DNA from: an uncultured Coriobacteriia bacterium
Lineage (GTDB): Bacteria; Actinomycetota; Coriobacteriia; Coriobacteriales; QAMH01
Assembly: GCA_902493755.1 (NCBI GenBank)
Contig: CABURF010000060.1
Location: forward strand, 1-6,904
Reading direction: 5' to 3'
Length of the DNA stretch: 6,904 bases
The position numbers and the translations under genes were made by a program. Numbering within the stretch: the stretch's first letter is position 1; each line of letters begins with the position of its first letter. The notes beneath the pieces were generated by a model. That model was not told where the DNA came from and searched no databases. It worked only from the letters and a program-made list of their open reading frames with translations. Below, piece after piece: positions 1-6,298 of this stretch.

Positions 1-317
1 AGCCTGGAGGCGACGAGCCGATTGAGTGATACGTGCTCCTCAGCTGCCTCGATGGCAAGTTGGCAGTGGAGCTCTGGCGGGATACGCACGAGAAATTTGC
101 CCGAGTAATGACGATCCCGAAAGGGCGCGGGGACGGGCTCGTTGTTTGCCTCCATGTCGGCAATAACATCACCCACTACCTTGCGCAGGCCTTCGAGTGC
201 GTTTGCTTGCGTTGGCTCAAGCCATGACATCGATGGCATCTCGGCGACGGTGGCCACGTATTCGTTGTCCTCGTCCGACCAGAACACGCGATATGTGTAT
301 CGATCAGCGATTTCCAT
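1..317 (-). CDS. hicB: HicB-family antitoxin (partial, 3' end off the window)
   Basis: Translating the minus strand from the ATG at 317 gives 105 codons, open to the window edge. The protein starts MEIADRYTYRVFWSDEDNEY. Residues ~5-65 resemble the degenerate RNase H-like HicB fold (YRVFWSDEDNEYVATVAEMP, then a helix around ALEGLRKVVGDVIADM). Residues ~74-105 (GKFLVRIPPELH, then AIEAAEEHVSLNRLVASR) look like a ribbon-helix-helix DNA-binding domain. In this family the antitoxin binds HicA and the operon operator. The ATG lies inside hicA, giving a 14-base overlap in another frame, the usual toxin-first order for HicAB. GC is about 57% in the part counted (181-240), higher than in hicA. The stop codon is not visible. 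Confidence 0.88.
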   Translation of the reverse strand, partial: MEIADRYTYRVFWSDEDNEYVATVAEMPSMSWLEPTQANALEGLRKVVGDVIADMEANNEPVPAPFRDRHYSGKFLVRIPPELHCQLAIEAAEEHVSLNRLVASR

Positions 318-564
318 TCTTCCACTCACCCAGTTTCTCGATTGCATCCAAGACCTGTTTGACCTGATATGGTTTTACCTTTCCGCGGCTGTTCTGAATA
401 TTGATACGAGGATCACCTGCCCACGGCTTTTCGTATACGCGATGCGAGGTTCCGCTTTGTCGCGGTCTTCCAAAATAATGGTCGCAAATAAGACACAAGG
501 TTGAAAACCTTACGTTGTTTGGATTGCGTCGCATTTGTTCAAGGTACTTCTTAATTTTGCTCAT
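304..564 (-). CDS. hicA: HicA-family toxin (mRNA interferase)
   Basis: This 86-residue protein matches the HicA double-stranded-RNA-binding-like fold. It has the early helix KKYLEQMRRNPNNVRFSTLC, a Gly-x-Ser-His block (SGTSHRVY, with His41 as the expected catalytic residue), a strand DPRINIQN, and the C-terminal KPYQVKQVLDAIEKLG typical of the family. HicA toxins cleave mRNA and are neutralised by HicB, which is encoded immediately downstream with overlap. The first ATG (564) has no Shine-Dalgarno and directly abuts a TATAAT. An alternative start is ATG 534 (Met11), but residues 1-10 look like genuine family sequence. GC is about 40-47%, clearly below the neighbouring tad genes, which suggests separate acquisition. 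Confidence 0.88.
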   Translation of the reverse strand: MSKIKKYLEQMRRNPNNVRFSTLCLICDHYFGRPRQSGTSHRVYEKPWAGDPRINIQNSRGKVKPYQVKQVLDAIEKLGEWKNGNR

Positions 565-584
565 ATTATACCAATACTGATACT
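565..584 (-). promoter_or_regulatory. Extended -10 promoter and possible operator of hicAB
   Basis: On the minus strand the bases 573-565 read TGGTATAAT, a perfect extended -10 (TGnTATAAT) ending right at the hicA ATG. No convincing -35 is present, as is common for extended -10 promoters. Just upstream, a short direct repeat (ATACT at 574-578 and 580-584 on the plus strand) could be a HicB operator; that part is inference. A start site 6-7 bases downstream would fall inside the first codons of hicA. Confidence 0.5.
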
Positions 585-598
585 ACTTTTGTTCGGGG

Positions 599-925
599 CT
601 ATGTAACTTCATAGGGAATGACATCATCGTTTTCTGGCCACGACATTTCCGGATTGTGTGGCCGCTCCAGCACGAACGCCGCCTTGCGGCATGAGAGCAG
701 GCGTCCCGGCCTTACGTTGCGCTCGGAGCGCAGCACGATACCGTTCCGGTCAGCGAAGGCGATGTCGAGGGCGTAGCGCATGCCGATGGTGTGCACGCTC
801 TTGCAGGGCACGAGCACGAGCACGCGACCGCCGTCACCCCATTCCGCACGCGTGCCAAGCAACCCGCGCGCCCGGGCGATCATGCTGGTGGCGATAACGA
901 CGCGCATGTTGTCCAGGCTTGTCAT
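599..925 (-). CDS. DUF192 family protein, last gene of the tad operon
   Basis: This 108-residue protein carries the DUF192 pattern in order: RARGLLGT (residues 18-25), the hallmark VPCKSVHTIGMRYALDIAF (~39-57), then a NGIVLRS strand, and RPGRLLSCRKAAFVLE (~72-87). The biochemical function of the family is not established. Many members are exported, but no signal peptide or membrane segment is visible here, so this one is probably cytoplasmic. The start at 925 overlaps the stop of the TadE-like gene by four bases (ATGA) and has GGGGAG five bases upstream. A longer open frame extends to 1231 but lies inside the TadE-like gene. The coupling suggests a role tied to pilus assembly, which is inference. 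The stop is TAG at 601-599. Confidence 0.85.
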   Translation of the reverse strand: MTSLDNMRVVIATSMIARARGLLGTRAEWGDGGRVLVLVPCKSVHTIGMRYALDIAFADRNGIVLRSERNVRPGRLLSCRKAAFVLERPHNPEMSWPENDDVIPYEVT

Positions 926-1356
926 AGGAGCTCCCCAGGCGTGTAAGGGTCGACGGCGATGTTGCACTCGTGTTCGAGCAACGCCGGAGCGCCTGCGATG
1001 GAGAGCGGCCACGGCGCGAATCGAAACGTGCAGCGATAGACCGACATGCTTGCCAACGCCACCCCGGCATCTTCGTAGCTCACCTCTATCGAGGAGCCCT
1101 CTTTGGCAAAATCGCTTTCGAGGGCAGCGCGTATTGCCGCGGTACGCGCACCGAGCTCGTATCCATCCATAGGGGCGCTTGCTGCTTGGGCAAGAACGCG
1201 TTGGGGAGCGATGTGATCGAAGCGTGCGCACTCGCCTGCGAAGACAAGCATATCGACGGCGATGACCAGCACGATGAGGATGACGGGCATGACAACGGCA
1301 AGCTCGACCGCCATCTGCCCATGTTCGCGACCTCTGCCTTCGCGTGTCTGAAGCAT
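922..1356 (-). CDS. TadE-like minor pilin/pseudopilin (second copy)
   Basis: This 144-residue protein starts MLQTREGRGREHGQMAVE. Residues 13-18 (G-QMAVE) are a class III prepilin cleavage motif, with Gly at -1 and Glu at +5. A single hydrophobic segment follows (~19-40: LAVVMPVILIVLVIAVDMLVF) and then a polar extracytoplasmic domain. This is the TadE/TadF architecture: pseudopilins processed by a prepilin peptidase and needed for Flp pilus assembly. The ATG at 1356 is chosen because GGGAGG (1370-1365) sits eight bases upstream and the previous gene stops at 1361. The open frame continues further upstream only through the previous gene. The downstream gene overlaps by four bases. The C-terminal domain (~45-144) has two cysteines (CTF and HECN), a possible disulfide. 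Confidence 0.8.
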   Translation of the reverse strand: MLQTREGRGREHGQMAVELAVVMPVILIVLVIAVDMLVFAGECARFDHIAPQRVLAQAASAPMDGYELGARTAAIRAALESDFAKEGSSIEVSYEDAGVALASMSVYRCTFRFAPWPLSIAGAPALLEHECNIAVDPYTPGELL

Positions 1357-1360
1357 GTCG

Positions 1361-3457
1361 TCAACCTCCCAGTGTTCCAAGGAAGCTGCCAACTGCCTCC
1401 CTGACTCGTGCATCGATATCGTTGGGAACGGGCAGATATAGCTTGCCATCGCTGGTGCCGAGGCCTATGTCGGCAAGCGGAATCTCTGCAAGCTCGAGCC
1501 CGTACTCGTCTAGAAGTCCCGCGACTTCGGGGACGGCCTTGATGTCGTTGACGAGGGCGTTCATGTCGCCCGTGCTAACCGCTCCGTATATTTGCGCCAT
1601 GTTCTTCATGCGCGCGAGGACCTGCGCGGCGCTGCTCGAATCCCGTTCGAGTATGCGGGCTGTGTTAACAAGCACTGGTTTGTACGTATCGAGATCCGCT
1701 GGCTCGAGGCTTGCCGAACTGAGTGCATTCTCAAAGGCCGAAACCGCACTATCCGAGAGCGTGGTGCCAATGAGGGGTATGGCCCCGAGGACCTTGCGAA
1801 AGCCGCCCTTGATTCCCTCCGTCGTGTTCGAATACGCCAGCAGCATGCTTGACCACGCCCCAAAGATCAGCTTGGCTGGTCCGGAGGCGAGGCTTTCCTG
1901 GGGGATGAGACCCTCGGCGACGCCGGAGATGACGCTACCTTGGTCGCTTGCCGCATCGGGTGCAAGCGTGGCGCCAGAGATTGCGATGCGTGCGGGCAAT
2001 TCTGGCTCGTCACTGACGAAGGGGATAGCACTTGCTTGCACGGATGGCGCAAGCACTACGCAGATGCAGCCGTATCGTCCGGGTGGCTGGGGGTCGTATC
2101 GTTTGGCTGCGAGGGAATCGAGCGCTTCCGAAAGCCGCTCGCCAATTGACTCCTTCGCTTCATCAAGCGCTTGCTTTGCCTCTGCGCCATCGGAAAGCGC
2201 CTGGGCATAGTCGCGCGAAGCCTCCACGAACTCCCGATAGTGATATTCAAACCCGTTGCTTATGGAAGTCGAGGCGCTTGGGACGCGTCCCAAGGTGGTT
2301 GCGGAAAACTTGCACGTTGGGCAGCGTTCGACAGTACCAGCATCGATTGCGCTCACCGCGGCCTGTCCCGAGCGAGTTCCCTCGGCGCAGGTCGGGCATC
2401 TGGCGTATCCGTGCAAATAGCGCTTGTCACCATTGACGGAGACGGGATAGATCGCACTCGTGTAGAGAACGGTTCCCCTGATCTGTTCCGTGTTCCTGGC
2501 GAGCTGTACGAGATGCGGTGTTTCAGCTCCGTTTTCTCCGACCTCGATGTATCCTCGTCCCACTTCGTACTGGGCATAGGCGTAAAACTGCTTGCGGGCA
2601 ACCGACTCGGCAATTGCCTCGGGTGAACCTGACGCCGCTTGTCCCGGTTCGGCAGCATAACGTGCGACGTAGTATGCCTTTGCTCGCTCAAGTCCCACCG
2701 AAAAAGTCCAGCGGTCAGGTGATGAGATGTAGGGGTTGCGTGCCCCCGAAATGTTCGAGAGCTTTCCAGCGCGTTCATACATGCTCATGCCGCTATTGCC
2801 GCAATCGGCTCGCCAAGCGCGCTCCTTGGCGGCGTCTTCGCGCTCTTGGGCCTCCTTCTGTCGCAAGCTTGCCTCTTGAATCGCGGATTCTTTCGATTCG
2901 ATCTCGGCTGCTGCCTCCTTGACCTTCTCGTTATCCGGGATTGAGACGTTGATCCCTTGCGGGGGAGATGTGATGGCGATGCCTGCGTAGGGAATGCCAC
3001 TTGCGTCCGCGTTGGCTTGCACGACCTGGGCAGCACGTACGGCACAGACGGCAGGGAGTGCCTTTTGCGCCGCGTCTAGTCCCCTGGCTGCCGACTCGGC
3101 AAACTTGTCTCGGGCTTGAAGCACTTTCGAGCCCATGTTTGCAATTTCAGCCGCGGCACCCTGACCACCGGGGATGAATGCGGCGACAGCCGAGACGGCA
3201 TAGACCGTGAGGCCAAGCAGCGAAAGCGAGAGGGCGGTGGCATCGACAACCTGGGCGGCGGTCACAAACTCGGCAACCACGTTGTCTGCCGCAAGAGCCC
3301 CCGCATCGGCGACGTATTGTATTTGCCCTGACTGCGCACCGACACTTATGCCTCTCGCGCAGGTAAACACCAAGGCACAGACAACGAGGAGCGCGATGGC
3401 AGCGGCGGGCGTGGTAAATCCACCCTCTCTACGCGTGAAGGACGGATGCTTGCTCAT
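1361..3457 (-). CDS. Large TadG-like pilus-assembly protein with paired CPTC motifs
   Basis: This 698-residue protein begins with a basic stretch (FTRREGG) and a hydrophobic segment (~17-35), then IQYVADAGALAADNVVAEF, which resembles the AADAAALAGA region of TadG-type proteins. A second hydrophobic stretch lies at ~74-95. Residues ~176-218 and ~404-453 are rich in Glu, Ala and Lys and look like coiled coils. Between them are two CPTC motifs (354-357 and 379-382), with CIC at 464-466. The N-terminus resembles the neighbouring prepilins (G13 then FTTPA) but has Ala, not Glu, at +5, so it may not be processed. No von Willebrand A-type DxSxS motif is seen, unlike many TadG proteins. The ATG at 3457 overlaps the previous stop by four bases; ATG 3463 is an alternative. 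It is probably membrane-anchored with most of the chain outside. Assignment beyond 'TadG-like' is uncertain. Confidence 0.7.
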   Translation of the reverse strand: MSKHPSFTRREGGFTTPAAAIALLVVCALVFTCARGISVGAQSGQIQYVADAGALAADNVVAEFVTAAQVVDATALSLSLLGLTVYAVSAVAAFIPGGQGAAAEIANMGSKVLQARDKFAESAARGLDAAQKALPAVCAVRAAQVVQANADASGIPYAGIAITSPPQGINVSIPDNEKVKEAAAEIESKESAIQEASLRQKEAQEREDAAKERAWRADCGNSGMSMYERAGKLSNISGARNPYISSPDRWTFSVGLERAKAYYVARYAAEPGQAASGSPEAIAESVARKQFYAYAQYEVGRGYIEVGENGAETPHLVQLARNTEQIRGTVLYTSAIYPVSVNGDKRYLHGYARCPTCAEGTRSGQAAVSAIDAGTVERCPTCKFSATTLGRVPSASTSISNGFEYHYREFVEASRDYAQALSDGAEAKQALDEAKESIGERLSEALDSLAAKRYDPQPPGRYGCICVVLAPSVQASAIPFVSDEPELPARIAISGATLAPDAASDQGSVISGVAEGLIPQESLASGPAKLIFGAWSSMLLAYSNTTEGIKGGFRKVLGAIPLIGTTLSDSAVSAFENALSSASLEPADLDTYKPVLVNTARILERDSSSAAQVLARMKNMAQIYGAVSTGDMNALVNDIKAVPEVAGLLDEYGLELAEIPLADIGLGTSDGKLYLPVPNDIDARVREAVGSFLGTLGG

Positions 3458-3927
3458 TCCCATTTTCCGATCCAATCCGAAGGGTCGTACCCCTGCTCGC
3501 CAACCCAATTGGGGGTGGGCGAGCAGGAAAGCTCCACGTGCTGAATGACGGCACCGTTCTCGTCGACAGCGTTTGTGAGCCCAGCGAGGATTCCAAAGAG
3601 CGGAAGCGGCTGCACATGGTTCTCGATGCTGGTCTGCGCCGTTCCATCATCCGAGCATGACCAGGCGATGCTCCAGGTCTCATCGGCGTGGAAGATCGGG
3701 ACTTTTGGTATCGCCTCAAGTCGATGCTCGATATAGGCGCGCGTGCTTGCGTCATCGCCCGAACTCGTTGCGACGAGGCGGCAGGCTTCCGCGGCCGCAG
3801 TGTTCATGATGCAGCGGTTGTAGAGCAAGATGGCTGGCTGCAGCAGCAGGCCGAACACGACAAAGAGTACGGGCAACAACACGGCCGCTTCGACGGTCGA
3901 CTGTCCCGATTCAGAACAAGAGCGCAT
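3454..3927 (-). CDS. tadE: TadE-like pseudopilin
   Basis: This 157-residue protein starts MRSCSESGQSTVEAAVLLPV. The motif G8-QSTVE (Glu at +5) followed by a hydrophobic segment (~14-36) is the TadE signature: a short basic leader, prepilin peptidase site, membrane helix and extracytoplasmic domain. Downstream, LLYNRCIMNTAAAEACRLVA resembles the conserved region after the TadE helix. Two later cysteines (SCSDDG and LSCSP) may pair. In Tad systems TadE is a minor pseudopilin required for Flp assembly. AAGGGA lies seven bases before the ATG. The start overlaps the upstream pilin gene by 17 bases, and the stop overlaps the TadG-like gene (ATGA). Confidence 0.85.
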   Translation of the reverse strand: MRSCSESGQSTVEAAVLLPVLFVVFGLLLQPAILLYNRCIMNTAAAEACRLVATSSGDDASTRAYIEHRLEAIPKVPIFHADETWSIAWSCSDDGTAQTSIENHVQPLPLFGILAGLTNAVDENGAVIQHVELSCSPTPNWVGEQGYDPSDWIGKWE

Positions 3928-4108
3928 CGAAAATCCCTTCTACGCATCCAAGCGCATGCGATGCGCTTGCCTGAATGAGAGAGCTCAAGCCGCCCGTCGC
4001 GATGAAGCGCCAGAGGGTTGCGAGCGCACCCATGAGCGCAATGAACGTAAGTCCGACGATGAGGTATTCGACCGATGCCTGCCCGCTCTCATGCAGTCGC
4101 TTGCGCAT
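3911..4108 (-). CDS. Second small Flp-like pilin
   Basis: This 65-residue protein begins MRKRLHESGQASVEYLIVG. The leader is only nine residues, followed by the Flp-type cleavage motif G9-QASVEY (Glu +5, Tyr +6) and a hydrophobic helix (~16-36). The mature product would be about 56 residues. The ATG at 4108 forms a TGATG junction with the stop of the preceding pilin gene; a GTG three bases earlier is possible but less likely. No clear Shine-Dalgarno is seen, which fits translational coupling to flp. It differs from the first pilin in its short leader and longer mature tail (HALGCVEGIFDALLF, with one cysteine). It could be a minor pilin or a TadF-like subunit. The family call is firm, the exact role is not. 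Confidence 0.8.
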   Translation of the reverse strand: MRKRLHESGQASVEYLIVGLTFIALMGALATLWRFIATGGLSSLIQASASHALGCVEGIFDALLF

Positions 4109-4314
4109 CACAGACCATTGATCCCGCTCGAGATTGCATCCCAGAGCTCGCCAATGCGGTCACGAAACGCCGCGATTGCAATCATGGCGATGACGGCAAG
4201 CACGCCGACAAGGATTGCGTACTCGGTTGTGCCTTGGCCTTTCTCAGGCAACGTCTTGATTCTTGCCGTTGCCTTGATATAGGCGCCTAATGCACGGTTT
4301 TTGATCTTTTGCAT
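4108..4314 (-). CDS. flp: Flp-type major pilin (class III/type IVb prepilin)
   Basis: This 68-residue protein has a basic leader of 26 residues (starting MQKIKNRALGAYIKATARIK) ending in EKG. The cleavage motif G26-QGTTEY has Glu +5 and Tyr +6, the Flp hallmark. It is followed by the hydrophobic helix AILVGVLAVIAMIAIAAF (~33-50) and a short amphipathic tail. The mature subunit would be about 42 residues, typical for Flp1, which polymerises into the Flp pilus after processing by a TadV-type peptidase. AAGGAG (4326-4321) lies six bases before the ATG at 4314, the best ribosome-binding site in this part of the operon, which fits high expression. A longer open frame continuing upstream overlaps tadC and is rejected. 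The stop is shared with the next start (TGATG). Confidence 0.93.
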   Translation of the reverse strand: MQKIKNRALGAYIKATARIKTLPEKGQGTTEYAILVGVLAVIAMIAIAAFRDRIGELWDAISSGINGL

Positions 4315-4334
4315 GATGTTCTCCTTGCTTTCTT

Positions 4335-5078
4335 CTAGAAACCTGTCTGGATAAATTGGAGAAGCACCGGCCCCATGACCAAGATGAGCATGGCGGGCAG
4401 AATGCATATTCCCGTTGGAATGAGAAGCTTGACTGGCGCCTTTGCAATCTGGCGTTCGATGGCGGCACGTCTTTGCTGTCGAACGTCGGCGGAGAAGCGT
4501 CCCAGCATGTCGGCGAGTGGGGAACCGTGGTGGATGGCCTGCAGGGACGTCTCGGAGAAGCGTTTGAGTGCTTTCGAGTCGATGCGGGACGAGAGCGCGG
4601 CCAGGGCCTCCTTGCGCGAAGCCAATCCGCTCTTCCATTCGAGTTGTGTCTCGCGCATGTGACAAGCGAGTGCGTTATCGAATTTGGCGCAGTACAAGTC
4701 GAGCGCCGCATCGAAGGACAGGCCGGCACGCACGCCCATGGCGACAATGTCTGCCATCACGTCGACCTGCTCGTCGCAGGCGCTGCGTAGCTCGCGTGCC
4801 CGTCGTGCGTCGAGCATGGTAGGCGCGCGACGCGAGAGCACATAGGCGAGGACGATGCAGGGCACGAGCAACCCGAGAGATGTGGCGTAGGAGATGACGA
4901 TGCCTGCGCCGCAAAACACCAGAAAGCTCAGGGTGGGATCACGCAGAATGTCTTCGATGCTCACGGCTCGCTGTGGTTGTGCCACGAGCTTGATACGCGT
5001 CCAGGCAAGCCGCACGCAGAGGCATGCGCACGCGCAGGCGAGCAGGCATGCAGAGAGTCGAAGCAGGACGGCAAGCAT
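4335..5078 (-). CDS. tadC: TadC-like inner-membrane platform protein (GspF/T2SF domain)
   Basis: This 247-residue protein has an N-terminal hydrophobic segment (~1-22), two closely spaced hydrophobic stretches (~50-80), and a cytoplasmic T2SF-type domain (~100-210). The domain contains ACDEQVDVMADIVAMGVRAG, SFDAALDLYC and HHGSPLADMLGRFSADVR. It ends with KAPVKLLIPTGICILPAM and a last membrane segment (~218-243). This matches TadC, the partner of TadB in the pilus platform that contacts the TadA motor. The ATG at 5078 directly follows the tadB stop (TAGATG, zero spacing), with GAGGAG a little upstream inside tadB. A 20-base gap containing the flp ribosome-binding site follows its TAG stop. Confidence 0.9.
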   Translation of the reverse strand: MLAVLLRLSACLLACACACLCVRLAWTRIKLVAQPQRAVSIEDILRDPTLSFLVFCGAGIVISYATSLGLLVPCIVLAYVLSRRAPTMLDARRARELRSACDEQVDVMADIVAMGVRAGLSFDAALDLYCAKFDNALACHMRETQLEWKSGLASRKEALAALSSRIDSKALKRFSETSLQAIHHGSPLADMLGRFSADVRQQRRAAIERQIAKAPVKLLIPTGICILPAMLILVMGPVLLQFIQTGF

Positions 5079-5852
5079 CTATACCATCTCCTCGAGATCG
5101 ACCGTGAAGTCGATGGCAAGCGCACGTCGCACGAGGAGTATGCCTGTCGTCTCGAGCAACATCGCAAGCGCGAAAAGGCATATGCCAAGCGGGGATGCGA
5201 GAAATCCCGTCAGATATCCAGGCGAGAAGACCGAGAGAATGCCGAGCAGCGCAAAGGGCATGAGGGCGACGATGCGGCTCGATAGACGTCCCTGTGCGGT
5301 CTTGGTGCGCAGATCTTCCTTGAGTTCTGCGGCTTGCTGGAGCAACGTTGAGACGTTTTGGAGTATGGTCGTGAGGCTGCCGCCGGATTGATGCTGAATC
5401 TCCATGGCGACGGCCAGGTACGCGAACTCCGAACCGCCTGTTCGGCCACGCAGCTTCTCGAGCGCCTCGTCGAAGCCCTGGCCAGATTCGAGATCCCAAA
5501 CCGTGCGCTTGAGTTCGCCGGCGAGGGGCTCGTCGCAGTTGTCCGCCGCATAGCGCAGCGCCATGACGAGCGATGACCCTGAGTCGAGCGCGATGCAGAG
5601 CAGGCGCAAAAGCTCGGGCATGCCCTTCTGCAACTCTTCGGCACGCTTCTTTTCACGGGCTTTTCCCAGGATGGGAGCCAGCAGTTTGGTCGAGGCGATG
5701 CGGCTTTTGGCACCCTCGAGCACGAGCCGCCTGTCAACGTGCGCGAGCGGCAGGGTACGCCGCAGATGCGCGAGCAAGGGCACGGCTTTCCGGATGCAGA
5801 GGAAAGCTGCGATCATGCTTGCGATCAGCAGCATCGCACTGATTGCACCCAT
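5079..5852 (-). CDS. tadB: TadB-like inner-membrane platform protein (GspF/T2SF domain)
   Basis: This 257-residue protein has an N-terminal membrane segment (~4-20), a cytoplasmic T2SF domain (~78-190) with MPELLRLLCIALDSGSSLVM, an Asp-Glu-rich LESGQGFDEALEKL, and the typical EIQHQSGGSLTTILQNVS (~151-168). Two C-terminal membrane segments lie at ~195-212 and ~222-241. This is the TadB pattern: the platform protein thought to couple ATPase motion to pilin extrusion. The ATG at 5852 is chosen because a strong AGGAGG (5865-5860) sits seven bases upstream. The open frame continues to 5978, but that region is tadA coding sequence. The start lies 28 bases inside the tadA reading frame, so the original pair was translationally coupled. 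Confidence 0.92.
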   Translation of the reverse strand: MGAISAMLLIASMIAAFLCIRKAVPLLAHLRRTLPLAHVDRRLVLEGAKSRIASTKLLAPILGKAREKKRAEELQKGMPELLRLLCIALDSGSSLVMALRYAADNCDEPLAGELKRTVWDLESGQGFDEALEKLRGRTGGSEFAYLAVAMEIQHQSGGSLTTILQNVSTLLQQAAELKEDLRTKTAQGRLSSRIVALMPFALLGILSVFSPGYLTGFLASPLGICLFALAMLLETTGILLVRRALAIDFTVDLEEMV

Positions 5853-6223
5853 TGCGCCACCTCCTCTTCGCCTGCAACATCCATGAAGGGAAGCTCCTCG
5901 ATCCATGCAGGCAAATCGCCCCATTCGTAGCGCTGCATGCGTCGGTCCCAGTGCACGATTGGCGTGAAGCGTTGGCATTTGCGTGCAGAGCCGGTGTCTC
6001 TGCCGCGCATGGCAATTTGCGTGATGCGGCGTTTACCGTCCGAGAGACGGTCCTGTTGCACGATGAGGTCGAGTGCCGATGCGACCTGCTCCTCGATGAT
6101 TTCGACGGGGAGGTCCATGCCATAGCGAACCATCATCACGAGGCGCGGGATGACTTCGGCGGGCGAGTTGGCATGCAGGGTCGTGAGCGATCCGTCATGT
6201 CCCGTGTTCATGGCACATGACAT
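5825..6223 (-). pseudogene. tadA: TadA/CpaF secretion ATPase, C-terminal remnant split by an integrated element
   Basis: The frame gives about 132 residues starting MSCAMNTGHDGSLTTLHANS, then EVIPRLVMMVRYGMDLPVEI and ASALDLIVQQDRLSDGKRRI. This is the distal part of the CpaF/TadA GspE-type ATPase domain, from the conserved MNTGHDGS-LHANSP block onward. A full TadA is usually about 400 residues or more; the N-terminal domain, Walker A, Asp box and Walker B are absent. Upstream of Met1 the frame stays open for ten unrelated codons and then meets a TAA (6256-6254). Base composition changes sharply at the same point. The remaining frame is undamaged to its natural TGA, which overlaps tadB by 28 bases. 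This suggests a recent or reversible insertion. ATG 6223 has no ribosome-binding site, so the remnant may not be translated. As it stands it cannot be an active motor. Confidence 0.9.
6194..6221. repeat. 7-base inverted repeat spanning the tadA/element junction
   Basis: GTCATGT (6194-6200) and ACATGAC (6215-6221) form a perfect inverted repeat with a 14-base spacer. The left arm is inside conserved tadA sequence (the GHDG codons) and the right arm lies at the apparent junction. It may be part of the integrase core site, although the spacer is longer than the usual 6-8 base overlap, so this is tentative. Confidence 0.35.
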
Positions 6224-6255
6224 ATAGCTATTCAGTTGTGCGTAAAATGATTGTT

Positions 6256-6296
6256 AAACTGGTGTTTTATAGATTCGGTAATCTTTCAACCAGTTT
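6256..6296. repeat. Nested inverted repeat next to the integration junction
   Basis: The outer arms AAACTGGT (6256-6263) and ACCAGTTT (6289-6296) are perfect 8-base complements. Centred inside them are AGATT (6271-6275) and AATCT (6280-6284), separated by the four bases CGGT. The shared centre suggests a recombinase or excisionase binding site, or a cruciform; the function is inferred only from its position. Confidence 0.55.
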
Positions 6297-6298
6297 CC

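Noticed and set aside
923..934. GGAGCTCC palindrome just before the DUF192 start
   Set aside because: Eight-base palindromes are common in GC-rich DNA, and this one is explained by the ribosome-binding site next to the overlapping start.
926..1231. N-terminal extension of the DUF192 frame to 1231
   Set aside because: The extra residues are Arg-rich, have no DUF192 similarity and lie entirely inside the TadE-like gene. The ATG at 925 has a ribosome-binding site and an ATGA overlap.
1344..2210. Long plus-strand open frame (288 codons) opposite the TadG-like gene
   Set aside because: Its product is a Ser/Ala/Arg-rich sequence without recognisable motifs, as expected for the antisense of a GC-rich gene. 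The minus strand there has a much longer frame with coherent domains and operon-style junctions.
4315..4665. Extension of the flp frame upstream to 4665
   Set aside because: It overlaps tadC coding sequence and the residues look random. The ATG at 4314 has a perfect AAGGAG and gives a canonical Flp prepilin.
5853..5978. Longer TadB start at 5978
   Set aside because: The extra residues are low-complexity and lie inside the tadA frame, and the start at 5852 has a strong AGGAGG seven bases upstream.
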